This document shows, in pieces, positions 1 through 8,654 of a stretch of DNA of 64,000 nucleotides. Position 1 is the first letter of the stretch, and each line of letters opens with the position of its first letter. The position numbers and the translations under genes were made by a program. The DNA is from Pseudomonas sp. S06B 330 (GTDB taxonomy: Bacteria; Pseudomonadota; Gammaproteobacteria; Pseudomonadales; Pseudomonadaceae): NCBI RefSeq assembly GCF_002845275.2, contig NZ_CP088149.1, positions 3,468,501 to 3,532,500 on the forward strand, read 5' to 3'. A model generated the notes under the pieces. That model was given only the letters and a program-made list of their open reading frames with translations. It had not been told where the DNA came from and made no database searches.

Positions 1-1
1 C

Positions 2-2395
2 ACCCGCCTCAAGGACATCGCACGGGTCGAGTTGGGGTCGAGCCAGTACGCCCTGCGCTCACTGCTGAACAACCAGCCGGCGGTGGCCATCCCGATCTTC
101 CAGCGCCCTGGGTCCAACGCCATCGAGATCTCCGATGAAGTGCGCTCGAAAATGGCTGAGCTCAAGAAAGACTTCCCCGAAGGCATGGACTACAGCATCG
201 TCTACGATCCCACTGTGTTCGTCCGCGGCTCGATCGAGGCGGTGGTTCACACCTTGTTCGAAGCGTTGGTGCTGGTGGTCCTGGTGGTGATCCTGTTCCT
301 GCAGACCTGGCGCGCTTCGATCATTCCGCTGGTGGCCGTACCGGTCTCCTTGATCGGCACCTTTGCAGTGATGCACCTGTTCGGTTTCTCGCTCAACGCG
401 CTGTCGCTGTTCGGCCTGGTGCTGGCCATCGGTATCGTGGTGGACGACGCCATCGTCGTGGTGGAAAACGTCGAGCGTAACATCGGCCTGGGGTTGAACC
501 CCTTGCAGGCGACGCAAAAGGCCATGGGCGAAGTGACCGGGCCGATCATTGCCACGGCCCTGGTACTGTGTGCGGTGTTCGTACCCGCCGCGTTCATCTC
601 CGGCCTTACCGGGCAGTTCTACAAGCAGTTCGCCTTGACCATTGCCATCTCGACCGTGATCTCGGCGTTCAACTCGCTGACCCTCTCGCCTGCGCTGGCA
701 GCGGTACTGCTCAAAGAACACCACGCGCCCAAGGACCGATTCTCCCGTGTACTTGAACGCCTGTTGGGTGGCTGGCTGTTCAGCCCGTTCAACCGCTTCT
801 TCGACCGTGCCAGTCATAGCTATGTCGGTGCCGTCGGCCGGGTCATCCGCAGCAGTGGCATTGCCCTGTTCGTCTATGGCGGCCTGATCGTCATGACCTG
901 GCTGGGCTTCTCCTCGACACCGACCGGATTCGTGCCGGCGCAGGACAAGCAATACCTGGTGGCCTTCGCTCAACTGCCCGACGCAGCCAGCCTCGATCGC
1001 ACTGAAGCGGTGATCAAAAAGATGAGCGAGATCGCCCTCAAACAGCCGGGCGTGGCTGACTCGGTGGCCTTCCCAGGCCTGTCGATCAACGGTTTCACCA
1101 ACAGCCCGAACAGCGGCATCGTGTTCACGCCGCTCAAGCCGTTCGATGAGCGCAAGGACCCGAGCCAGTCGGCGGCGGCCATTGCCGCCGCGCTGAACGC
1201 GCAGTTCGCTGATATCGAAGACGCCTACATCGCGATCTTTCCACCGCCGCCGGTACAGGGGTTGGGCACTATCGGTGGCTTCCGCCTGCAGATCGAGGAC
1301 CGTGGCAACCTGGGTTACGAGGCGTTGTACAAAGAAACCCAGAACATCATCGCCAAAAGTCAGAACGTGCCAGAGCTTGCCGGCTTGTTCACCAGCTATC
1401 AGGTCAACGTGCCGCAGGTCGATGCCGCCATCGACCGGGAAAAGGCCAAGACCCACGGTGTGGCCATCAGCGATATCTTCGACACCCTGCAGATCTACCT
1501 GGGCTCGCTGTATGCCAACGACTTCAACCGTTTTGGCCGTACCTATCAGGTCAACGTCCAGGCAGAACAACAGTTCCGTCTCGAAGCGGAGCAAATCGGT
1601 CAGCTGAAAGTGCGCAACAACCAGGGCGAGATGATCCCGCTGGCGACCTTCATCAAAGTCAGCGATACCTCGGGGCCTGACCGGGTGATGCACTACAACG
1701 GCTTCATTACCGCCGAAATCAACGGTGCCGCGGCCCCCGGCTACAGCTCCGGCCAGGCGGAAGAGGCCATCGAAAAACTGCTCAAGGAAGAACTGCCCAA
1801 TGGCATGACCTTCGAATGGACCGAGCTGACCTACCAACAGATTCTGTCCGGCAATACCGCGCTGTTCGTCTTCCCGCTTTGCGTACTGCTGGCCTTCCTC
1901 GTGCTGGCCGCTCAGTACGAAAGCTGGAGCCTGCCGTTGGCGGTGATCCTGATCGTGCCGATGACCCTGCTGTCGGCGATCACCGGGGTGATCCTGTCGG
2001 GAGGTGACAACAACATCTTCACCCAGATCGGCTTGATCGTACTGGTGGGGCTGGCGTGTAAGAACGCGATTCTGATCGTCGAGTTTGCCAAGGACAAACA
2101 GGCCGAAGGCCTCGATCCCCTGGCAGCGGTACTGGAAGCCTGCCGCCTGCGTCTGCGGCCGATCCTGATGACCTCGATTGCCTTCATCATGGGTGTGGTG
2201 CCGCTGGTGTTCTCCTCGGGTGCCGGTGCCGAAATGCGCCATGCCATGGGTGTGGCGGTGTTCTCCGGAATGATCGGGGTGACCTTCTTCGGGCTGCTGC
2301 TGACACCGGTGTTCTTTGTCCTGATCCGTCGCTATGTCGAACGCAGCCAGGCGCGCAAGGCGGCTCGTGTACTGAAGCTGGAGAGCCACGCATGA
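2..2395 (+). CDS. mexF: RND multidrug efflux transporter, inner-membrane subunit (MexF-type), 5' end outside window
   Basis: Proton-driven inner-membrane pump of a tripartite efflux system. The reading frame is open from base 2, so the gene enters from the left and about 260 N-terminal residues are missing; the apparent TTG start at 32 is internal. Visible parts are the N-terminal RND membrane domain with the charged-helix motif GIVVDDAIVVVENVER, the porter segment with PPPPVQGLG, and the second membrane domain with FTQIGLIVLVGLACKNAILIVEF cut short here to its core GLACKNAIL. The sequence closely matches what I know of P. aeruginosa MexF throughout. It overlaps the outer-membrane channel gene by ATGA, so the two are translationally coupled. 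Substrates (chloramphenicol, quinolones, trimethoprim in MexEF-OprN) are inferred from the family only. Confidence 0.93.
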   Translation, partial: TRLKDIARVELGSSQYALRSLLNNQPAVAIPIFQRPGSNAIEISDEVRSKMAELKKDFPEGMDYSIVYDPTVFVRGSIEAVVHTLFEALVLVVLVVILFLQTWRASIIPLVAVPVSLIGTFAVMHLFGFSLNALSLFGLVLAIGIVVDDAIVVVENVERNIGLGLNPLQATQKAMGEVTGPIIATALVLCAVFVPAAFISGLTGQFYKQFALTIAISTVISAFNSLTLSPALAAVLLKEHHAPKDRFSRVLERLLGGWLFSPFNRFFDRASHSYVGAVGRVIRSSGIALFVYGGLIVMTWLGFSSTPTGFVPAQDKQYLVAFAQLPDAASLDRTEAVIKKMSEIALKQPGVADSVAFPGLSINGFTNSPNSGIVFTPLKPFDERKDPSQSAAAIAAALNAQFADIEDAYIAIFPPPPVQGLGTIGGFRLQIEDRGNLGYEALYKETQNIIAKSQNVPELAGLFTSYQVNVPQVDAAIDREKAKTHGVAISDIFDTLQIYLGSLYANDFNRFGRTYQVNVQAEQQFRLEAEQIGQLKVRNNQGEMIPLATFIKVSDTSGPDRVMHYNGFITAEINGAAAPGYSSGQAEEAIEKLLKEELPNGMTFEWTELTYQQILSGNTALFVFPLCVLLAFLVLAAQYESWSLPLAVILIVPMTLLSAITGVILSGGDNNIFTQIGLIVLVGLACKNAILIVEFAKDKQAEGLDPLAAVLEACRLRLRPILMTSIAFIMGVVPLVFSSGAGAEMRHAMGVAVFSGMIGVTFFGLLLTPVFFVLIRRYVERSQARKAARVLKLESHA

Positions 2396-3816
2396 ACCGT
2401 TTGAAACTTATGCTTCCCAACCTGCTGGTGCTGGCCCTGGCGGCCTGCGCCGTCGGGCCGGACTACAAGACCCCGGATACTGCGGCGGCGCAACTGAGCG
2501 CCGCCAATGAGCCGAACGCCAGGACGACGTTTGACCGTAGTCGCTTCGAAAGCACCTGGTGGAAGCAGTTTGATGACCCAGTACTCAACCAACTGGTCAG
2601 CCAGTCGCTGCAAGGCAACCGCGAGTTGCGTGTGGCCTTTGCCCGCCTCAAGGCAGCCCGGGCAATTCGCGACGACGTCAGCAACGATGCCCTGCCGACC
2701 GTGACCAGCCGCGTCAGCAGCGAGTTGGGCAAGGGCCAAATACCAGGGCAGACCGAGGACCGGGTCAATAGCGAGCGCTATGATCTGGGCCTGGACATGG
2801 CCTGGGAGCTGGACCTGTTCGGTCGCATCCAACGGCAGTTGGAAGCCAGTGAGGCCCAGCAGGATGCAGCCCAGGCCGACCTGCAACAGCTGCAGGTCAG
2901 CTTGATCGCCGAGCTGGTCGATGCCTATGGTCAACTGCGGGGGGCGCAACTACGCGAGAAAATTGCCCTGGCCAACCTCAAGACCCAGGAGGATTCGCGG
3001 GGCATCACTGAAACGTTGCGCGACGCCGGCGTCGGCAACGACCTTGATGTAGTGCGGGCTGATGCACGATTGGCAGAGGTGGAAGCCACGGTGCCGCAAC
3101 TGCAGGCTGAACAGGTACGGGCACGCAATCGTATTGCCACCCTGCTGGGGCAACGTCCGGACGCCTTGAGGGTCGACCTGTCACCGGCACAACTGCCGGC
3201 CATTGCCAAGGCCCTGCCGGTGGGTGATCCGGGGGAACTACTCAAACGTCGTCCGGATATCCGCAGTGCCGAACGCCAACTGGCAGCGGCGACCGCCAAC
3301 ATTGGTGTGGCCACCGCCGACCTGTTCCCGCGGGTCAGCCTTAGCGGCTTCCTCGGCTTTACCGCTGCTCGCGGCTCGCAATTGGGTTCGTCAGCGGCAC
3401 AAGCCTGGGCCTTGGGGCCGAGCATCACGTGGGCTGCGTTCGACCTGGGCAGTGTGCGCGCGCGTCTGCGCGGTGCCAATGCCGATGCCGAAGGGGCGCT
3501 GGCCAATTACGAGCAGCAGGTCTTGCTGGCCCTGGAAGAGTCGGAAAACGCATTCAGTGACTACAGCAAACGTCAGCAACGCTTGCTCGCCCTGCTACGC
3601 CAGAGCGAGGCCAGTCGCAAGGCTGCCGATCTGGCGTCGATCCGCTATCGCGAAGGCACGGTGGACTACCTGGTGCTACTCGACGCTGAACGTGAGCGCT
3701 TGAGCGCCGAAGACGCTCAGGCCCAGGGTGAGGTGGACCTTTACCGTGGCATCGTCGCCATTTACAAGGCCCTGGGTGGCGGCTGGCAAACCGAGCGCGT
3801 CGCCACCATCAACTGA
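2392..3816 (+). CDS. oprN: RND efflux outer-membrane channel lipoprotein (OprN-type)
   Basis: Outer-membrane exit duct partnering the MexF-type pump. The 474 residues have the TolC/NodT layout. The N-terminal signal peptide ends in a lipobox (LALAACAVGPDY), giving a lipidated cysteine at about residue 19. Two similar halves are rich in heptad-like alpha-helix (for example the stretch around RQLEASEAQQDAAQADLQQLQ, shortened here), and the family block RRPDIRSAERQLAAATANIG is present in the middle. The ATG overlaps the mexF stop by 4 nt, and a terminator follows at 3855-3886, so this is the last gene of the efflux operon. Assignment to the OprN rather than OprM branch rests mainly on the MexF-like partner. 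Confidence 0.9.
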   Translation: MNRLKLMLPNLLVLALAACAVGPDYKTPDTAAAQLSAANEPNARTTFDRSRFESTWWKQFDDPVLNQLVSQSLQGNRELRVAFARLKAARAIRDDVSNDALPTVTSRVSSELGKGQIPGQTEDRVNSERYDLGLDMAWELDLFGRIQRQLEASEAQQDAAQADLQQLQVSLIAELVDAYGQLRGAQLREKIALANLKTQEDSRGITETLRDAGVGNDLDVVRADARLAEVEATVPQLQAEQVRARNRIATLLGQRPDALRVDLSPAQLPAIAKALPVGDPGELLKRRPDIRSAERQLAAATANIGVATADLFPRVSLSGFLGFTAARGSQLGSSAAQAWALGPSITWAAFDLGSVRARLRGANADAEGALANYEQQVLLALEESENAFSDYSKRQQRLLALLRQSEASRKAADLASIRYREGTVDYLVLLDAERERLSAEDAQAQGEVDLYRGIVAIYKALGGGWQTERVATIN

Positions 3817-3854
3817 TTCAACCGCTCCTTTGGTTGGTTTCTGACCGGCCCTTT

Positions 3855-3886
3855 GCCTCGCCTGCTCGCGCTCGCGGGGCTTTTTT
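3855..3886 (+). terminator. Rho-independent terminator of the efflux operon
   Basis: GCCTCG (3855-3860) can pair, with one G-U, with CGGGGC (3875-3880) and is followed directly by six T residues (3881-3886). It lies 38 nt after the oprN stop. Confidence 0.7.
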
Positions 3887-4064
3887 GTGGTGTTTCAAAG
3901 GTTATCGGCGCAAGGGGCTGAGTGCTTGACGCGCGCGATCAGCCCGCTCCCTAAACACCCAACCCTCAGGCGTCTCTTGCTCGCCAGCGTGTACTCCATT
4001 TGACGTCGCCCCCCCTACTGACCCAAGCTGACGCCTTTGTCGGTTGCGCGCCCCGGATTCACCC

Positions 4065-5120
4065 ATGTCGAAACAACGCCAATACACCCTTATCAGCTTG
4101 ATCCTGCTTCTCGTTTTGGGCCTGGCGGTGTATTTCTGGCGTGGCGACAGCCCTACCCCGACGCCAGCACTCAAGCACTCTTACAGCAAAGCGGTCGCCA
4201 TGGCTCATAACGGCCAGCCCGGTGCAGCCAGGGTGCTATATCAGCAACTGCAGCGCACGGACCTTTCCGCCATACGCCGCGCCGGCCTCTACGCTGAACT
4301 GCCCAATTACCCCTCACCCCTGGCATTGAAATTGGCCAGCCAAGACCTGCAGCACGACGATCCATTGGTACGTCGCGCGGCGATCGCCAGCATTCAGGCA
4401 ATGCTGCCCGGTGCCCAGCGTAGCCTGGTACTTGCACCGCTACTCGATGATGAAGAGCAAAGTGTGCGCTTTGCCGTGGTCGATGCGTTACTGGAATTGG
4501 GGCCGGACGATATCGGCCTATATTTCAACCCCTTGCAGCACACGCTTGAGCAGTATCAACACGTTCTTGCGCAACAGACCGACGACCCAGCCGCCCAGTT
4601 ACACCTGGCTCAGTTGTATCTACACGAAAATAACTTTCAAGACGCGACCGCAGCCGTGGAGCGAACCCTGCAGTTGGAGCCTGACAACCTTCAGGCTCTG
4701 GCCGTGCACGTTCAGGTGCTGGAGCGCCAAGGCCAGACCGATGCCTCGCGCCAAGTTCTAGCCAATGCCTTGCAGTTGCAGCCGGACTCCGCCTTCCTGC
4801 AGCACGAACTGGGGCGTTGGCTGCTGCGTCATGGCCAGGACGAGTATGCCCTGCTGGCCTTCGCCCGGGCCCTGGAGCTGGAACCGGACAACAATGAGTA
4901 CCGTTACACCCTGGCCACCAGCCTGCATCAGCTCGACCAGGTAGAACCGGCACAGAAGCAGCTCGAAACACTGCTTTCTCGTGATCCGGCCAACCGCAAA
5001 GCCAGGGTACTGTTGATTGAATACTGGAAAGAAACCGGGCAGATGCAGAATGTGCAGGTTCTGTTGGCGCAACTCGAGCAGTTGAACCCCGATGACCCGC
5101 TGGTACAGCAGGGCCTCTAG
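4065..5120 (+). CDS. Membrane-anchored HEAT/TPR-repeat protein
   Basis: I chose the ATG at 4065 (MSKQRQ) over the TTG at 4044 because it directly precedes a single hydrophobic anchor (about residues 8-26, LISLILLLVLGLAVYFW). The rest should lie in the periplasm. A HEAT-like stretch comes first (DDPLVRRAAIASIQAM, then DDEEQSVRFAVVDALLELG), followed by about four TPR units with typical A-x-LEPDN endings (LQLEPDNLQAL, LQLQPDSAFL, LELEPDNNEY). Such repeats bind proteins, so it is probably a scaffold; no catalytic motif is visible and no function can be assigned. The last codons are GGC CTC TAG, and the TAG stop is part of the CTAG flanking the small mobile element at 5121-5259, so the gene end and the insertion site coincide. 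Confidence 0.8.
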   Translation: MSKQRQYTLISLILLLVLGLAVYFWRGDSPTPTPALKHSYSKAVAMAHNGQPGAARVLYQQLQRTDLSAIRRAGLYAELPNYPSPLALKLASQDLQHDDPLVRRAAIASIQAMLPGAQRSLVLAPLLDDEEQSVRFAVVDALLELGPDDIGLYFNPLQHTLEQYQHVLAQQTDDPAAQLHLAQLYLHENNFQDATAAVERTLQLEPDNLQALAVHVQVLERQGQTDASRQVLANALQLQPDSAFLQHELGRWLLRHGQDEYALLAFARALELEPDNNEYRYTLATSLHQLDQVEPAQKQLETLLSRDPANRKARVLLIEYWKETGQMQNVQVLLAQLEQLNPDDPLVQQGL

Positions 5121-5263
5121 GCTCTGTACGATAAGCCTTGATACTCGGTGATGCTGCGCTGAAAACAGCCTCGGAATGCTCATCTACAACCCGTAAACTC
5201 CGCTTCCTCGGCTGTTTTCGTCTTGCCTGACCTTCGTCTCAAAACTTTTCATACAGAGCCTAG
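5117..5263. mobile_element. MITE-like palindromic element with CTAG target duplication
   Basis: The 139-bp body (5121-5259) starts GCTCTGTACGATAAG and ends CTTTTCATACAGAGC, an 8-bp perfect terminal inverted repeat that becomes imperfect further in. CTAG is repeated on both sides (5117-5120 and 5260-5263). Inside is a second inverted pair, GAAAACAGCC (5159-5168 region) against GGCTGTTTTC (5209-5218 region). No transposase is encoded. The CTAG duplication fits the YTAR type known for IS5-group elements, so the element may be mobilised in trans by such an IS; that family link is inference. Confidence 0.7.
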
Positions 5264-5287
5264 GGCGCAGCGCCGGGGCGCAAGGTA

Positions 5288-5746
5288 TTAGCGGCCGATG
5301 TCTTCGTCCCACAGCGCTGGCCGAGCGGCAATGAAATTTTTCATCATGCTGATACAGGCGTCATTGTGCTGAACCTGCAGCGTCACGCCACGGGATTCAA
5401 GCAACGCTTCTTCCCCCATGAACGTCTGGTTTTCACCGACGATCACCCGTTTGATCCCGTATAGCAGAATTGCGCCACTGCACATCGCACAGGGAGACAA
5501 GGTGGTGTACAGCGTCGACTCGGCATACACCTGGGCGGATTGACGGCCGGCGTTCTCCAGCGCATCCATTTCGCCATGCAAAATAGCGCTGCCCGATTGT
5601 ACTCGCCGGTTATGCCCACGACCGATGATCCGTCCTTTGTGCACCAGCACTGAACCGATCGGTATCCCACCTTCAGCCAGCCCCTGTTGAGCTTCGTCGA
5701 TAGCGGCCTGCATGAATTCATCTGTTTGCGTTGGGGTGCTGCTCAT
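5288..5746 (-). CDS. Cytosine deaminase, yeast FCY1-type nucleoside deaminase family
   Basis: Zinc-dependent deaminase predicted to convert cytosine to uracil for pyrimidine salvage. The 152 residues carry the zinc and proton-shuttle signature HGEMDALENAG and PCAMCSGAILLYGI. Beyond the generic fold, YTTLSPC-MC-GAI, VVGEN-like IVGENQTF and the C-terminal ALWDEDIGR closely follow yeast cytosine deaminase (ending DWFEDIGE). This is not the CodA amidohydrolase type and not TadA, which lacks that C-terminus. The start is the ATG at 5746; upstream codons in frame have no protein character. A permease of the NCS1 family that could supply cytosine lies far away at 55528. Guanine deaminase-like activity is the main alternative. 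Confidence 0.82.
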   Translation of the reverse strand: MSSTPTQTDEFMQAAIDEAQQGLAEGGIPIGSVLVHKGRIIGRGHNRRVQSGSAILHGEMDALENAGRQSAQVYAESTLYTTLSPCAMCSGAILLYGIKRVIVGENQTFMGEEALLESRGVTLQVQHNDACISMMKNFIAARPALWDEDIGR

Positions 5747-5900
5747 GAGGCGCTTGACTCCACTGGCTAACTTCAAGGTTGCAGCAAGGCTAGCATACCG
5801 CCAGCCAGGAATGGCAACCCAGCCAAGCACTACTATGCTGTAGGGGTTTTCCTCGGTGATCCGGCCGGACCGGGTCCGATCCAGCGAAGGGAGCCTGGTG

Positions 5901-6605
5901 ATGAGCAAGAAGATTCTGGTGGTGCTGACCAATACGGCCAAATACCCAACACTCAAGCGTGCCACCGGGCTCTGGTTGGGTGAGGCGGTGCATTTTGTCG
6001 AAAAAGTCGAAAAAGCCGGCTACAAAGTCGATTACCTCAGCCCTGCCGGTGGCTACGTGCCGATTGATCCCCATAGCCTGACCATGGCTGAAGACATTGA
6101 CTGGCAGTGGTACAACGACAAGGCGTTCATGAACCGCCTGGGCAACAGTCTAAACCCAGGCCAGGTCAAGGCTCAGGACTATGCCGCGATCTACTACGCG
6201 GGCGGGCATGGCGTTATCTGGGACTTCCCGGAGAATACCGAGCTTCAGGGTTTAGCACGTAGGATCTTCGAAGCCGGAGGGGTGGTCGCGTCGGTCTGCC
6301 ATGGTGCCGTAGGCTTGCTCAGCATCAAGCTCAGTGACAACTCACTCCTGGTCAAAGATCGCGAAGTGACCGGTTTCTCCAACGTCGAAGAACAACTGGC
6401 TGAACTGGACAAAGTGGTGCCCTACCTCACCGAAACCGAACTGCTCGCTCGAGGCGGCCTCTATCGCAAGGCAGACGACCCATGGAAGCCGTTTGCCATC
6501 ACTGACCAAAAGGAAGGCCGGTTGATTACGGGTCAGAACCCTAAGTCCGCTGGCGCGGTAGCTGAGTTGGTGCTGACAGCATTGGGCGGCCGTAAACACG
6601 TTTGA
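5901..6605 (+). CDS. Type 1 glutamine amidotransferase-like protein, DJ-1/PfpI (Hsp31-like) family
   Basis: 234-residue single-domain protein of the DJ-1/PfpI superfamily. The nucleophile elbow is SVCHGAVGLL (cysteine near residue 135 followed by histidine), and YYAGGHGVIWDF provides the second active-site loop. The size and the KAEDIDWQWY-like insertion resemble Hsp31-type members, which are chaperones or glyoxalase III enzymes converting methylglyoxal to lactate without glutathione. The ATG at 5901 is preceded by GAAGGGAGCCTGGTG, a usable ribosome site. It stands alone between the divergent deaminase and the CSS gene. A methylglyoxal or stress role is a family inference. Confidence 0.85.
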   Translation: MSKKILVVLTNTAKYPTLKRATGLWLGEAVHFVEKVEKAGYKVDYLSPAGGYVPIDPHSLTMAEDIDWQWYNDKAFMNRLGNSLNPGQVKAQDYAAIYYAGGHGVIWDFPENTELQGLARRIFEAGGVVASVCHGAVGLLSIKLSDNSLLVKDREVTGFSNVEEQLAELDKVVPYLTETELLARGGLYRKADDPWKPFAITDQKEGRLITGQNPKSAGAVAELVLTALGGRKHV

Positions 6606-6673
6606 CCTGGCTCACTCGCTGAAAGGTACTACAAACGCTAACAATGGTGCCTACAGGCGCCTCAGGGGCATTT

Positions 6674-6703
6674 CTCTATGCTGACCACCGGTTCAGCATA
6701 GAG
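6674..6703 (+). promoter_or_regulatory. 11-bp perfect hairpin overlapping the ribosome-binding site of the CSS gene
   Basis: CTCTATGCTGA (6674-6684) and TCAGCATAGAG (6693-6703) are perfect inverted repeats around an 8-nt loop. The 3' arm ends inside GAGG (6701-6704), the likely Shine-Dalgarno of the ATG at 6713. Read as RNA it would mask the ribosome site; read as DNA it could be an operator. Confidence 0.5.
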
Positions 6704-6712
6704 GCACCCACC

Positions 6713-7516
6713 ATGGTTTCAGCCCCTAACGCCGGGCGTAGTGTGATCGAGTTTTTGGTGACCGTTCTGATCGGAATGGCGCCGATCGCCTGCGGCTTGC
6801 TCGTACTCGTATGGCAAGTAGACCGTAAACAAGAAGAAACGATTGAGGTAACGGCACGTGAAGCCGTGTATGCAATTGACAGAGTGGTCGAGTCGCTACA
6901 CACCACCAGCAGACAGGCCGTGGAGCTGCTGGGCAGCCCGTGCGAAGACGTTCTGTCCGAATTACGTCAAACGTTAGTCCGACAGCCGAATGCACGCTCA
7001 TTGTCACTCGAAAAACAGGAGCGGATTTACTGCAACACCCTCTATGGTTCGACTGACATTGCAATGGCGGCAGATAGCTACATCAACGGGCGACTGCGCA
7101 TACACACCAGCAACAGAGCAACCCCGGATACGCCCATCCTGCTGTATCGACTTCAGGCGAACGATCACGCCGTCATCACTGCCGCCAACCTTCGGGCCTT
7201 GCAGGTAGAGCTGCTCGGGTTCCAGAACTCAGTCGTACTCAGCCTGCAATTTGGTCAGCAATTTGTCTGGGCAACGGCCAATGGTGAGTCCTACCAGGTA
7301 CCCAACCATGCAGAAAACACCATACAACTGATCTCGGAGCGGTATGGGTACACCGTCCATGCGGGCTACCCAGCCGGGGAATCCTGGCAGGCCGTACGTC
7401 AGGCGATGCAAGCAACCCTACCCTCACTGCTGCTGGTAGGCATCATGACCTCCGCAGCCGCCTCTTGGGGCTTGTTCAGAAGAGAAAGAGCCCGCCCAGC
7501 ATCACCCCAGCGTTGA
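6713..7516 (+). CDS. Solitary CSS-motif periplasmic sensor domain protein without EAL domain
   Basis: 267 residues with an N-terminal membrane helix (FLVTVLIGMAPIACGLLVL), a periplasmic domain and a second helix near the C-terminus (LLLVGIMTSAAASWGLF), then stop. The periplasmic part has the layout of CSS domains that sense redox state in front of EAL phosphodiesterases: the first cysteine is in GSPCEDVL and the second in ERIYCNTLYG. The motif residues are CNT rather than CSS. It resembles the N-terminal half of the phosphodiesterase encoded at 8963. I prefer the ATG at 6713 (GAGG at -12) to the ATG at 6644, which would put a long hydrophilic stretch and the hairpin inside the gene. A modulatory partner of a CSS-EAL enzyme is inference. 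Confidence 0.75.
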   Translation: MVSAPNAGRSVIEFLVTVLIGMAPIACGLLVLVWQVDRKQEETIEVTAREAVYAIDRVVESLHTTSRQAVELLGSPCEDVLSELRQTLVRQPNARSLSLEKQERIYCNTLYGSTDIAMAADSYINGRLRIHTSNRATPDTPILLYRLQANDHAVITAANLRALQVELLGFQNSVVLSLQFGQQFVWATANGESYQVPNHAENTIQLISERYGYTVHAGYPAGESWQAVRQAMQATLPSLLLVGIMTSAAASWGLFRRERARPASPQR

Positions 7517-7528
7517 AAGCGCAACAAA

Positions 7529-7560
7529 AAAGGCCATTGGGGTTAAGCCCAATGGCCTTT
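7529..7560. terminator. Bidirectional terminator between convergent CSS gene and hpd
   Basis: AAAGGCCATTGGG (7529-7541) and CCCAATGGCCTTT (7548-7560) form a perfect 13-bp stem with a 6-nt loop. A run of A on the left gives U-runs for transcripts from the minus strand; the plus strand ends in TTTCC. It sits between the stops of two convergent genes. Confidence 0.85.
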
Positions 7561-7577
7561 CCTGTGGCTGACCCGGA

Positions 7578-8654
7578 TTACTCGGCGTTCAACACACCTC
7601 GGCGGACCTGATCGCGCTCGATGGACTCGAACAGCGCCTTGAAGTTACCTTCGCCGAAACCATCATCGCCCTTGCGTTGAATGAACTCGAAGAATACCGG
7701 CCCCATCAGGGTTTCCGAGAAGATTTGCAGCAGCAGACGCTTGTCGTCGGGCTGCGAAGAGCCGTCCAGCAAGATGCCCCGCGCCTGCAATTCACCTACC
7801 GGCTCGCCGTGACCTGGCAAGCGGCCTTCGAGCATTTCGTAATAGGTGTCAGGCGGTGCGGTCATGAATCGCATGCCAATCTTCTTCAGGGCGTCCCAGC
7901 TCTTGAGCAAGTCATCGGTGAGGAACGCGACGTGCTGAATGCCTTCACCGTTGAACTGCATCAGGAACTCTTCGATCTGCCCGGCGCCCTTGGACGACTC
8001 TTCGTTCAGCGGGATGCGGATCATGCCATCAGGCGCCGTCATGGCCTTGGAGGTCAGACCGGTGTATTCGCCTTTGATATCGAAGTAACGGATTTCACGG
8101 AAGTTGAACAGCTTCTCGTAGAACGCCGCCCAGTAGGCCATGCGGCCGCGATAAACGTTGTGGGTCAGGTGATCGATGATCTTCAGGCCAGCCCCAACCG
8201 GATGGCGGTCGACACCTTCGATGAAATGGAAGTCGATGTCATAGATCGAACTGCCTTCTTCGAAACGGTCGATCAGGTACAGCGGTGCACCACCGATACC
8301 CTTGATCGCCGGCAGGCGCAGCTCCATCGGACCGGTTTCGATTTCCACCGGCTGAGCACCGAGCTCCAGCGCACGCGCATAGGCTTCATGGGCGTTACGC
8401 ACACGGAAGGCCATGCCGCAAACCGACGGCCCGTGCTCGGCGGCAAAATACGACGCGATGCTTTTCGGTTCGTTGTTCAGAATCAGGTTGATGTCGCCCT
8501 GGCGGTACAGGTGCACATCCTTGGAACGGTGGGTGGCCACCTTGGTGAAGCCCATGATCTGGAAGATCGGCTCCAGCACGCCCGGGGTGGGCGAGGCGAA
8601 CTCGATGAATTCAAAGCCCATCAGGCCCATCGGGTTTTCAAAAATGTCGGCCAT
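7578..8654 (-). CDS. hpd: 4-hydroxyphenylpyruvate dioxygenase
   Basis: Fe(II) enzyme turning 4-hydroxyphenylpyruvate into homogentisate in tyrosine and phenylalanine breakdown. The 358 residues match the well-studied P. fluorescens enzyme almost throughout. The iron ligands are visible in [10 protein letters not shown] (His, about 161), GIQHVAFLT (His, about 240) and FFEFIQRKG (Glu, about 322), and the C-terminal helix [18 protein letters not shown] is intact. The ATG at 8654 (MADIFENP) is used rather than the TTG at 8660, and GAGG lies upstream of it. It is a single gene convergent with the CSS gene and divergent from the phosphodiesterase; homogentisate genes are not in the window. Confidence 0.97.
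   Translation of the reverse strand: MADIFENPMGLMGFEFIEFASPTPGVLEPIFQIMGFTKVATHRSKDVHLYRQGDINLILNNEPKSIASYFAAEHGPSVCGMAFRVRNAHEAYARALELGAQPVEIETGPMELRLPAIKGIGGAPLYLIDRFEEGSSIYDIDFHFIEGVDRHPVGAGLKIIDHLTHNVYRGRMAYWAAFYEKLFNFREIRYFDIKGEYTGLTSKAMTAPDGMIRIPLNEESSKGAGQIEEFLMQFNGEGIQHVAFLTDDLLKSWDALKKIGMRFMTAPPDTYYEMLEGRLPGHGEPVGELQARGILLDGSSQPDDKRLLLQIFSETLMGPVFFEFIQRKGDDGFGEGNFKALFESIERDQVRRGVLNAE

Noticed and set aside
32..34. TTG at 32 as the start of the RND gene
   Set aside because: The frame is open to base 2 and the residues before it (LKDIARVELG) match the family, so the gene begins outside the window.
59..2389. 776-codon open frame antisense to mexF
   Set aside because: Composition is rich in H, Q, R and D with no domain, as expected for an antisense shadow of an RND transporter gene.
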